A DNA stretch of 5,729 bases from Yoonia sp. (GTDB lineage: Bacteria; Pseudomonadota; Alphaproteobacteria; Rhodobacterales; Rhodobacteraceae). Location: assembly GCA_028822885.1 (NCBI GenBank), contig JAPKCP010000211.1, positions 1 through 5,729 of the forward strand, read 5' to 3'. The notes beneath the pieces are model-generated. The model did not search any database, was not told where the DNA came from, and was given only the letters and a program-made list of their open reading frames with translations. Below, one piece after another: positions 1 to 5,729 of the stretch. The position numbers and the translations under genes are program-made. How positions within the stretch are numbered: position 1 is the stretch's first letter; every line of letters begins with the position of its first letter.

Positions 1-30
1 GGCAAATTTCTGACGCGAACGAGGTACTCC

Positions 31-522
31 ATGACAAGAATTCTGGCTTACGCATCTATAGTAGCTGTTTTGGCGATGGTCCCGTCTCTTGCAAGCGCGG
101 ATGCTGACAATTGGTACGCCACGCCAGAACATCAGGATGATTGCGGTCCAGAATGCTACACGGGGCCGAGAGCATGGATTGAAACGATGGATGGAAGCCA
201 CGCCTTTGGCTTGAGCTGCGATGGACCTATGATCTTGGGAGGCCCTGCAATGATGCAGTCAGACTTGCCTTTTTCTGAGGCCGAGATGGTGATTGATGGT
301 CGCAGCTTTGGGCGCTTTTCAGTCTATCAAGGTATGAATGACACCTACGTCAGTGCCATCGATCAGACAGCATCTTCGCCACCGCGGGTCAGGGAGGCTA
401 TAAGCTCCGGCAACGCGCTCGCATTTCGCATGACTGATTATCCAACGCTGAACTTTACGCTTTCAGGGTCGCGCGCAGCTATCCAAAAGATGACTGATTT
501 CTGCATTGAAAGTGGTTTTTAG
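31..522 (+). CDS. Small exported hypothetical protein (first of a paralogous pair)
   Basis: I do not recognise a named family. The 163-residue product begins with a clear Sec signal peptide: Thr-Arg at the N-terminus, a hydrophobic core at residues 4-17, and probable cleavage after Ala-Ser-Ala at residue 23, leaving about 140 residues in the periplasm. The ATG is preceded by GAGG at 21-24 with 6 bases of spacing, which supports this start. The mature part has four cysteines: a close pair in CGPEC (C38, C42), C63 and C158. The C-terminal stretch at 141-158 (NFTLSGSRAAIQKMTDFC) has the same pattern as the end of the next gene, and both also share a D-x-YVSA segment, so the two look like diverged duplicates. 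The general shape (early Trp, central Cys, C-terminal Gly-x-x-Ala-Ala...Cys) recalls the small exported proteins common in Alphaproteobacteria, including IalB-like ones, but that is a resemblance only. Any promoter lies left of the window. Confidence 0.85.
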   Translation: MTRILAYASIVAVLAMVPSLASADADNWYATPEHQDDCGPECYTGPRAWIETMDGSHAFGLSCDGPMILGGPAMMQSDLPFSEAEMVIDGRSFGRFSVYQGMNDTYVSAIDQTASSPPRVREAISSGNALAFRMTDYPTLNFTLSGSRAAIQKMTDFCIESGF

Positions 523-582
523 CAGTAGTGCCAAGCAATGCGTTGTCGACGCGCTCTGCCATTTGGGACAATTCTTATAAAC

Positions 583-588
583 GGAAGG
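583..588 (+). promoter_or_regulatory. Ribosome binding site that selects a TTG start
   Basis: GGAAGG lies 6 bases upstream of TTG at 595. The in-frame ATG at 538 has no comparable purine-rich site in front of it. Starting at 595 places the signal peptide directly at the N-terminus. Confidence 0.6.
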
Positions 589-594
589 CTTAGT

Positions 595-1116
595 TTGAGA
601 CAAATTTTGGCAGGCCTATTGGTGATGATAGCAGGGCCGACCTGGGCCGATGATTATTGGCAGTATGGGTCTTGGGGAGTGTTTTTGGAAGAGCAGGATA
701 CCGGTCAGGATTTGCGGCGCACCTGTTCTGCTGTGAGTGGCGTTGATGGTGGTCCAACTGTTATGATTTCCGTCAGCAACGGTGATGCGGGACCTCCTGA
801 TTTCTTTCCCACGGTTCTCATTTTTGAGCAAGCCATTCGAAAATTCAACACGTCGTTGCGAGGTGGGCAAGCCGCTTACATAAACTTTAATGATGGCAAT
901 CTCTGGAATGGTGAGGTGGATCACTATGTGAGTGCCGAAGGTCTTGCGAGAGCTGATATCGCCTTTGATCACCCACTGAGCCAATCGGTGCTGCGAGCCA
1001 TGCGTAAGAATAGTGACTTCGACGTTGTTGTCGAAGGTAAGAGGTTCATGACCGTTAACTTAGCTGGCTTTTCAGCAGCTTACTTGAAGATGCTCGACGA
1101 ATGCGGTTTCAGCTGA
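595..1116 (+). CDS. Small exported hypothetical protein (second of the paralogous pair), TTG start
   Basis: Function unknown. I prefer the TTG at 595 (173 residues) over the in-frame ATG at 538 (192 residues). TTG has GGAAGG at ideal spacing and yields a compact signal peptide (MRQILAGLLVMIAGPTWA, cleavage after residue 18). The longer form would bury that peptide behind 19 Arg-rich residues. The mature protein starts DDYW and has just two cysteines, C44 in RRTCSA and C170 near the end, which could form one disulfide. Its C-terminal motif at 152-170 (MTVNLAGFSAAYLKMLDEC) parallels residues 141-158 of the upstream gene, and C44 and C170 occupy the same relative places as C63 and C158 there. 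It follows that gene by 72 bases on the same strand, so the two are probably co-transcribed after a tandem duplication. If the 538 start is real, the gap is 15 bases. Its end faces the end of a leftward gene 79 bases away. Confidence 0.82.
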   Translation: MRQILAGLLVMIAGPTWADDYWQYGSWGVFLEEQDTGQDLRRTCSAVSGVDGGPTVMISVSNGDAGPPDFFPTVLIFEQAIRKFNTSLRGGQAAYINFNDGNLWNGEVDHYVSAEGLARADIAFDHPLSQSVLRAMRKNSDFDVVVEGKRFMTVNLAGFSAAYLKMLDECGFS

Positions 1117-1195
1117 TCGGGCGTGAGTGATTGACGACGCTGAAATTTGCGCCGTAAGTCGGCGAGCTCCCCATTTCTGAATGCTTCGTGTGACG

Positions 1196-2242
1196 TCATG
1201 AGCCGTGTTCAAAAAGCAATATCGATTGGCCATGAACGTAGACATAGCAGTTTGAGTAACTCTTCCCGGCAAGGTGACAAAAGAGTGGTAAATTCATGGA
1301 TTTTGCTTCTCTTAATAATGGGAAATCAAAGATAGAGTATGGTCCATCGTCACCCTGCATCACATCGTAGGGGGGTAAATCATCGCCACTACGGGGTTGG
1401 TTTTGCATAAAGTTGAGCAACATCGAACGGACGCCATCTGCGCCTTCAGCCTCATATGTGTAGTCTAAGGCTCTGGTGGAGCTTGAGTGCACGACCACTC
1501 CAGCCAAAGTTGTTATTGTCAGAACAATTTTAGCGTTATCGCAATCTTGGCCTATGATCTCGATAGATAAAATATCATGGGCTTCAGGCGATGAAAAATT
1601 AATCAGAATTTCATCTGAATATGGACAAGAAAATGAGGGCATAAATTCGGGCAAACCAGAAAACAAATCGTGCGCTGGATCAAACCAAACAGGAAAACTA
1701 TCTTCGACTCTGCCCCACCTTAATCCAGAAGCGTATAGTGAGTAATAGAGTGTGTTTGGGTTCCAAATGATCGCATCGGGTTCGCATACGAATTCAACTA
1801 TCGTGGCACCTTGTTCCTCTACCCTGACTGAGCCAAAAAGCTTGTCGCCAGACCCTCCCAAGTTCGGAATTTTGCCAAAAAAGTCTTCATTCCCGTCACC
1901 ATTTTCGATCGATCCATCATAAAGGCCAGCGGTGACTTGATAGGAATAATTGCCGTTAAAAAACGCGATGGTCTCCCCGATATTTTGCTCAGATGGGTAG
2001 TACGATCCGAGCCTCGTATACGGCCCGAAGGATGAATATGGGATGGAAAGCTCTAGCTCTGGTTTCAGCCCTGCCCGACCAAAGCGATAGTTAATCGTGT
2101 CATCACTGAAGCAGACGGACACTTTTTTGTCCTGGCCTTCAATTGCGCACTGCACAAACACCGTCTCACGAGGCGCGCATGCCGCTGGGGCCAAAGACGG
2201 AGCAAAAAGCAACAAGAGGGATAAAGCAATTCTGATTTGCAA
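1196..2242 (-). CDS. Exported Cys-containing protein of unknown function, TTG start
   Basis: Function not recognised. The chosen start is TTG at 2242, giving 348 residues: GGAG sits 7 bases upstream and the protein then begins directly with a signal peptide (MQIRIALSLLLLFAPSLAPA, cleavage near residues 20-21). An alternative TTG at 2305 adds 21 polar residues and lacks a good ribosome site. Two parts can be seen. Residues 22-155 hold Cys-rich beta-type sequence with VQC (32), VSVC (44), the motif NYRFGR (51-56), PELELS, then NGNYSYQV (96-103) and VCEP (152-155). The style of a conserved 'YRFGR...PEL' segment followed by 'NG-Y-Y' occurs in uncharacterised exported proteobacterial proteins; this is recalled, not searched. 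The rest is acidic and aromatic and ends with LPLFCHLAG and NCYVYV (C322, C332). It lies 133 bases downstream of the DUF1036 gene on the same strand, so an operon is possible but not proven. A Cys directly after the signal peptide (C22) makes a lipoprotein conceivable, but Pro at -3 fits a lipobox poorly. Confidence 0.8.
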   Translation of the reverse strand: MQIRIALSLLLLFAPSLAPAACAPRETVFVQCAIEGQDKKVSVCFSDDTINYRFGRAGLKPELELSIPYSSFGPYTRLGSYYPSEQNIGETIAFFNGNYSYQVTAGLYDGSIENGDGNEDFFGKIPNLGGSGDKLFGSVRVEEQGATIVEFVCEPDAIIWNPNTLYYSLYASGLRWGRVEDSFPVWFDPAHDLFSGLPEFMPSFSCPYSDEILINFSSPEAHDILSIEIIGQDCDNAKIVLTITTLAGVVVHSSSTRALDYTYEAEGADGVRSMLLNFMQNQPRSGDDLPPYDVMQGDDGPYSIFDFPLLREAKSMNLPLFCHLAGKSYSNCYVYVHGQSILLFEHGS

Positions 2243-2249
2243 CGTGATG

Positions 2250-2253
2250 CTCC
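2250..2253 (-). promoter_or_regulatory. Ribosome binding site that selects a TTG start
   Basis: On the minus strand this is GGAG, followed by 7 bases and then TTG at 2242-2240. The spacing matches that of GGAG in front of the ATG of the neighbouring DUF1036 gene. It supports the shorter start with the signal peptide at the N-terminus. Confidence 0.55.
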
Positions 2254-2375
2254 GGTCTATTTTTATCCGCAGGGTGATAGAATTGAATGCGAAGATACCA
2301 TCCAAGACTGACCGTTTGCGGCAGCAGATATTTCTTTGTCAAAGGAACGTTGTTCTCGATCCTACTCAGTCATAT

Positions 2376-3392
2376 TCAATTTAGTCTGCGGTAGTGCAGT
2401 GTGTTGCCACGCGGCAAATACGTCAGCTCCAAATCTTGATCACTCAGATGATTGATCCCATAGCAGCTGTGTTCCCCACTTACCTCATCAAGAACGTAAA
2501 GATAATTACCGCCATCTGCGTAGTCATCGCACCACTCTTGAATGGCGATGTATTCGGTATGCATAAACGTGTCATTGTACGATTGGTGCCGCTCTGCGCC
2601 GACAACAAGGAATGTCGATGCAGGGTCGTCTACACTATACCAGTTACCATACAATTCGCGGAGCATTCTGTCCGTCTGTGTCCACGGGCGCGGCCCAGCT
2701 TCGCGCAATACCACTTCGGCGGTACGGTCATAGTAAGACACTAGATCGCCATGAGCACTTATCGGGTCGCCGGAGTCCAAGCTGCTGAGGTTGTCAAACA
2801 CGCTTTGTGGCGTGCGGCCGTCGTCATAGACAAACAATTTGTACCCATATGCATGAAACGCGCAAAACGGGATACTCGTTTCAAATATGCACTCTTGAAG
2901 GATCGCTGGCCCCGCGCTGTAAGGTTCGCCATAAGTGCCGGGTGGAGTAATCGCGTCAGGAGTCTCTGTCTGCTGACCGCTGGGTGCAAGTGTCCCTGTG
3001 AGCGTCAGAACAAAGTCGCGGGCTGATTCACCAGTATCAATTTGAGTAAACATCTCTTTTCGAAACCCACGCGCGCTACAATCTTGGTCGCCTTCGATGC
3101 TGAACAGATCACTGTCGACACAAAACGGGATGTTTTCGTGTTCTAAATCGATGTCAGGAGAACTGGCATGATAATAATAATATCGGTTTTGCAGATCACC
3201 ACTCACTGGCGTCTGGCAGCCATAGTTTTCGATATTCCACCACCCCTCAGACACCCATTGGCCACCAGATTTATAGCCTACAGCTATCGACAGTTTTGAC
3301 CCTGTTTCATTACATATTTCCAAGCCAGCAGCAGCCATAGCGGGCACAGTCAAGGTTAAGAACGTGGTAATGAATGACAATTTGAGGTGCAT
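2376..3392 (-). CDS. Exported DUF1036 domain protein with a C-terminal extension
   Basis: The 338-residue protein starts at an ATG with GGAG 7 bases upstream (3403-3400). A signal peptide spans residues 1-22 (hydrophobic core FITTFLTLTVPAMA, cleavage around 20-22). Residues 24-121 match DUF1036 (an uncharacterised, mostly alphaproteobacterial family) by pattern: LEICNETGSKLSIAVGY (24-40), SEGWWNIE (48-55), a Cys at 59, RYYYYHA (70-76), IPFCV (88-92), then Cys 105 and RGF. DUF1036 has no established biochemical role that I know of. Beyond it come a linker and about 200 further residues. These include YDDGRTP, a segment YYDRTAEVVLREAG, and a last domain from about 247 with GNWYSVDDP, a Cys pair (WCDD, CYGI) and the ending LTYLPRGNTLHYRR (323-336). 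That tail may be a small beta-barrel or lipocalin-like fold, which is a guess. Many members are much shorter, so this is an extended version. It is the first of two leftward genes and diverges from the kinase gene. Confidence 0.88.
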   Translation of the reverse strand: MHLKLSFITTFLTLTVPAMAAAGLEICNETGSKLSIAVGYKSGGQWVSEGWWNIENYGCQTPVSGDLQNRYYYYHASSPDIDLEHENIPFCVDSDLFSIEGDQDCSARGFRKEMFTQIDTGESARDFVLTLTGTLAPSGQQTETPDAITPPGTYGEPYSAGPAILQECIFETSIPFCAFHAYGYKLFVYDDGRTPQSVFDNLSSLDSGDPISAHGDLVSYYDRTAEVVLREAGPRPWTQTDRMLRELYGNWYSVDDPASTFLVVGAERHQSYNDTFMHTEYIAIQEWCDDYADGGNYLYVLDEVSGEHSCYGINHLSDQDLELTYLPRGNTLHYRRLN

Positions 3393-3433
3393 TCAGTGGC
3401 TCCAAAGTTAAGTATTGAGGGCGGGGCTAAGTG

Positions 3434-3447
3434 TACTGGTCCCAGTA
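3434..3447. promoter_or_regulatory. Palindrome upstream of the DUF1036 gene, candidate operator
   Basis: TACTGG-TC-CCAGTA is an inverted repeat with two perfect 6-base arms and a 2-base centre, lying 41 bases before the leftward ATG at 3392. It adjoins an 8-base A/T palindrome (ATTTAAAT, 3448-3455), and copies of GGCTAAG flank it at 3425 and 3469. The position fits a repressor site near the leftward transcription start, but I could not define matching -35 and -10 boxes, and no regulator is encoded beside it. Chance is possible. Confidence 0.3.
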
Positions 3448-3530
3448 ATTTAAATGCGTTTGTGACTCGGCTAAGATGTGATCCAGTTCAGCTCCATGCC
3501 ACTTTTTGGGATTAGTCTTTGTTGAAGGGT

Positions 3531-3840
3531 GCGTCGGCATGGGATCTTTTGTCCAGAGCAGAGTGGGGCTACTCGATGTTGCGGCACCCGATCCCGTCTT
3601 TGAAGCGCCCCTAGATTTAGCCTTAGTTAAAAACTACGTGATATATGGTCACTCCAATGTCTGGTTGTTGTTTTGGGCGGGCATGGGGGATCGGGAGGGC
3701 CAATAGCAAGTCTACTTGCCACTTGTGCGCTTCAGGGTCGCAACACCTATGCTCCAAGCAGCCAGCTCTCTGTAAATTACGGAGAGCTTCAGAAACCGAT
3801 TTACGTTCAACTGCTTGTCCTAGTGAGCAAGTGGGATTAG
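3531..3840 (+). pseudogene. Decayed C-terminal fragment of an IS66-type transposase (TnpC)
   Basis: No intact frame exists, but three frames in succession resemble consecutive parts of the IS66 TnpC C-terminus, as I remember the family. At 3531-3557 ASAWDLLSR resembles the 'LSRWDGLTR' segment. At about 3557-3655, in another frame, RVGLLD followed by VFEAPLDLALVKNY...GH resembles 'RVELDNN..VERAIRPIALNRKN..FAGH', where the family has its conserved Asp-Asn-Asn-x-x-Glu. Those acidic and Asn residues are mostly lost here. At 3703-3738, in a third frame, IASLLATCALQG resembles 'IASLIETCKLNG' (8 of 12 the same), then YA, and a tail with LL and Trp before the stop at 3838-3840. At least two frameshifts and a few small insertions or deletions separate the pieces, so the gene cannot be active. 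The N-terminal bulk of TnpC and the small TnpA and TnpB genes are absent from the window, so most of the element was lost. The order and spacing of the matches are what convince me; no alignment was run. Confidence 0.58.
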
Positions 3841-4168
3841 CAATATCAGACAGATAAATCATGTTTGGGCTCTTCTTCTCATATTTCGTGCAACTGATTG
3901 GACGGCAGGGACAACGCACGTTGGCCAACGCCTGCCTTACGCAACGAAAAGTAAGGTCTATATGTGGAAAATGAGATCTTCGTTGTTGTGAACATGGACG
4001 TCAGCTTCGGGAGATTTAGACATCGGCTGTACCTTAATTCATATGTTGCCCTGTCTTTTGGCGATGTTGACCTTCTGATCAAAATTAGGGCAGGATTTTT
4101 AAAGTAGCACGCATTGGCTTTTCATCGTCTATCGACTGGCCAAAGAGAGTAGTTGAGAGGGTTAAACT
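3841..4168. other. Gene-free stretch between the IS66 relic and the histidine kinase
   Basis: I see no supported gene in these 328 bases. The stretch holds a nested inverted repeat (3904-3940), a further 6-base inverted repeat CCTTAC/GTAAGG (3935-3940 and 3951-3956), and the leader of the kinase gene. A short inverted repeat TTGGC/GCCAA (4114-4118 and 4139-4143) lies just before the kinase ribosome site. TTGACC at 4067-4072 looks like a -35 box, but no -10 box stands at the right distance, so the kinase promoter is unassigned. Confidence 0.6.
3904..3940. repeat. Nested inverted repeat, possible IS66 right end or regulator site
   Basis: A perfect 12-base palindrome CGTTGGCCAACG (3919-3930) is followed directly by CCTGCC (3931-3936), whose inverse GGCAGG lies at 3904-3909. 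The motif CAACG or its inverse occurs at 3912, 3919 and 3926, exactly 7 bases apart, and again at 3942 and 3981. The block ends in TTAC at 3937-3940. IS66-family ends begin with GTAA, so read inward on the minus strand (GTAAGGCAGGCGTTGG) this could be the right terminal repeat, 100 bases past the relic's stop codon. No matching left end was found, so a regulator binding site remains an alternative. Confidence 0.38.
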
Positions 4169-5729
4169 ATGTCAGGCAATTCCAACACGATCCAAGCTGT
4201 GGTTGAGGACTCAGCGCCTGTGCAGAAGAGGTCAAGGTTTCGGGTCAGCATTCGTTGGATGATCTTTTCAAGCCTAATATTTGCATCTGTGCTCCCTCTC
4301 GTTGGTCTTTACAAATGGATGGAGCGCGATGCGATCCAAAAAGAAATCGCATATGTGGACGAAAACCACCTCATCATCGCCAACAACCTTTCAGCGGCGA
4401 TGGACCGCTATGCTAAAGATGTCGCTGCAATTTTCGAACTGACGATCAAAAGGCTGGAGGTATCTGAGGGACCAGATTTCAGCAAAATTCTCGATGAATT
4501 TGACCTTAGCTTTGTAACTGTCGTAGACGAGAGCGATGTTGTTGTGAATGAGGTCAGGGCGGCAAGCACGACAATGGCGCAGCAACTTCCCTCTGCGCAC
4601 ATAGCGAGTCTTCGTGCACAAGCTGCAATCGATCCCAACCAATCAGTTTTCTCTGGAATCCTGCAATTCGACGGAGCGCCGCACCTGTTCTTGGCGCGTA
4701 GCCTATCGGATGGAAACTTGGCTATCGCGGCTCTGAAGCTCCGGTATTTGATCGAGCTTCAAAAATCGATAAAATTTGGCATACTCGGCCACTCTATGAT
4801 CGTGGATCAAAACGGTCTTGTGATTGCGCATCCAAATCCAGAATGGGAGGCAACATCCAAAGACGCCAGTAAGCTCTCTGTTGTCCAGAGGATGATGGCG
4901 GGCGAAACGGGCGTCGCAACCTTTTACTCGCCGCCAATGCAGGCAGATATGATATCAGGTTTCACCTTTGTTGCGAGGACAGGCTGGGGCGTGATGGTGC
5001 CGCAACCCATGAGCGAGCTTGTCGCGCGTGCGAAAAACTCTGAGGAAACTGCATTTGCGATTGTCTTGGTCGAGATTGCCGTGGTCATTGTGCTAAGCTG
5101 GTGGTTATCCCACCTGATGTCGGACCCAATCCGTAACGTCGTTGCAACAGCTGGGCGTGTCTCGGGTGGGGATTTGGCGGCGCGGGTGACGCTGAGCGAC
5201 GCACCATTGGTGATTTCGGAGGCCCAGCTGCTTGGTAGAAGCTTCAATCAAGTGATCTCGGACCTGCAAGCTGATCGCAATCAACTGGCCAGTGCTTTGG
5301 ACGCAGCGCTCGAGGGGGAGCGGGCCAAATCTCGCTTTCTTTCGGTCATGTCGCATGAAGTTCGGACGCCGATGCATGGGCTCATGGGTATCCTGGAGTT
5401 GCTTGAGGATGGAAAGTTGGAAGACGGCCAACGTCATCTGCTAACTGTTGGGCAAAAGGCGGCCAAAAACATGGTCAACCTCCTCGATAATGTACTGCAA
5501 TTCGTGAGAATGGATGCCAACGCCGAAAGTAGCAAAGTGAGTGATTTTAACCCCGCTGACGTGGCGCGGGGCACAGTGGAACTGTTCGAGCCAATGGCCA
5601 TGCAAAAAGGTTTGGTGTTGACCTCAAGCGTCTCTGACCAAATGCTGCAAGGTGATCCAAAAATGATCGGTCAGATATTGAAGAACCTCGTCGGAAACGC
5701 AGTGAAGTTTACAAGTGAAGGACAAATTC
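4169..5729 (+). CDS. Membrane-bound sensor histidine kinase with Cache sensor and HAMP (3' end cut by window)
   Basis: The product is an inner-membrane sensor kinase that would autophosphorylate on His in response to a periplasmic signal and pass the phosphate to a response regulator. ATG at 4169 has GAGAGG 8 bases upstream. The 520 visible residues comprise a basic cytoplasmic tail (1-29), a first membrane helix (about 30-48), a periplasmic sensor (about 49-290), a second helix (about 295-316), HAMP (about 314-370, with DPIR at 319-322), a helical linker, HisKA from about 386, and the start of HATPase_c. The sensor has the double-Cache style ending, with GHSMIVDQNGLVIAHPN (207-223) and TGWGVMVPQP (271-280). 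The phospho-acceptor is H396 in SHEVRTP, and the N-box is LKNLVGNAVKF with N506 and N510. The H-box and the following MHGLMGILELL resemble hybrid kinases of the ArcB/LuxQ kind, so a receiver domain beyond the window is plausible. The later ATPase boxes are not visible. The ligand cannot be read from the sequence. Confidence 0.95.
   Translation, partial: MSGNSNTIQAVVEDSAPVQKRSRFRVSIRWMIFSSLIFASVLPLVGLYKWMERDAIQKEIAYVDENHLIIANNLSAAMDRYAKDVAAIFELTIKRLEVSEGPDFSKILDEFDLSFVTVVDESDVVVNEVRAASTTMAQQLPSAHIASLRAQAAIDPNQSVFSGILQFDGAPHLFLARSLSDGNLAIAALKLRYLIELQKSIKFGILGHSMIVDQNGLVIAHPNPEWEATSKDASKLSVVQRMMAGETGVATFYSPPMQADMISGFTFVARTGWGVMVPQPMSELVARAKNSEETAFAIVLVEIAVVIVLSWWLSHLMSDPIRNVVATAGRVSGGDLAARVTLSDAPLVISEAQLLGRSFNQVISDLQADRNQLASALDAALEGERAKSRFLSVMSHEVRTPMHGLMGILELLEDGKLEDGQRHLLTVGQKAAKNMVNLLDNVLQFVRMDANAESSKVSDFNPADVARGTVELFEPMAMQKGLVLTSSVSDQMLQGDPKMIGQILKNLVGNAVKFTSEGQI

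Noticed and set aside
616..984. 122-codon minus strand frame inside the second exported gene
   Set aside because: It is antisense to a well-supported gene with a signal peptide, and its own product shows no export signal or motif.
1117..1195. Possible bidirectional terminator between the convergent genes (CGCCG-TAAGT-CGGCG at 1150-1164)
   Set aside because: The stem is only 5 pairs and no T-run follows on either strand, so intrinsic termination is not supported.
2337..2342. TTGACA on the minus strand in the 133-base gap, a possible -35 box for the second leftward gene
   Set aside because: No acceptable -10 sequence stands 16-18 bases downstream, so I do not call a promoter.
3506..3706. 66-codon + strand frame that could be taken as a small gene
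   Set aside because: Its central part is explained as one frame of the decayed transposase, so it is not an independent gene.
3623..3928. 101-codon minus strand frame across the gap
   Set aside because: It starts at a TTG without a ribosome site, lies antisense to the IS66 relic and has no family-like pattern.
3964..4107. 47-codon + strand frame starting at GTG, with AAGG 7 bases upstream, ending 61 bases before the kinase
   Set aside because: An open run of this length is expected by chance, the start codon and ribosome site are weak, and the product has no recognisable motif or signal. Conservation in relatives would be needed to revive it.

Overview
The window looks like a chromosomal accessory segment of an alphaproteobacterium, most likely a Rhodobacterales (Roseobacter-type) organism. 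This is inferred from a DUF1036 protein, small exported proteins ending in a 'Gly-x-x-Ala-Ala...Cys' motif, moderate GC content, and acceptable TTG starts with GGAG-type ribosome sites. The species cannot be named from the sequence.

Layout, left to right. Two short exported proteins (31-522 and 595-1116, + strand) lie in tandem and appear to be diverged paralogs. They converge on two leftward genes for larger exported proteins: a DUF1036 protein (3392-2376) followed by a Cys-rich exported protein of unknown function (2242-1196). All four begin with clear signal peptides, and their mature parts carry cysteines that suit an oxidising periplasm. From 3393 to 4168 no intact gene is visible. Within this gap, 3531-3840 reads as the frameshifted C-terminal end of an IS66-type transposase, and about 100 bp further on a nested inverted repeat ends in TTAC, as IS66 right ends do. 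The + strand sensor histidine kinase at 4169 runs off the right edge. It has two membrane segments enclosing a Cache-type sensor domain, then HAMP, HisKA with the phospho-acceptor His, and the start of the ATPase domain.

How the genes work together is not established. The four exported proteins may form an envelope-associated module. The kinase is separated from them by the transposon scar and diverges from the DUF1036 gene, so a regulatory link is only a hypothesis. No RNA gene, CRISPR array or convincing strong terminator was seen. The most useful new observations are the unannotated IS66 relic, the two TTG start re-assignments and the paralogous exported pair.
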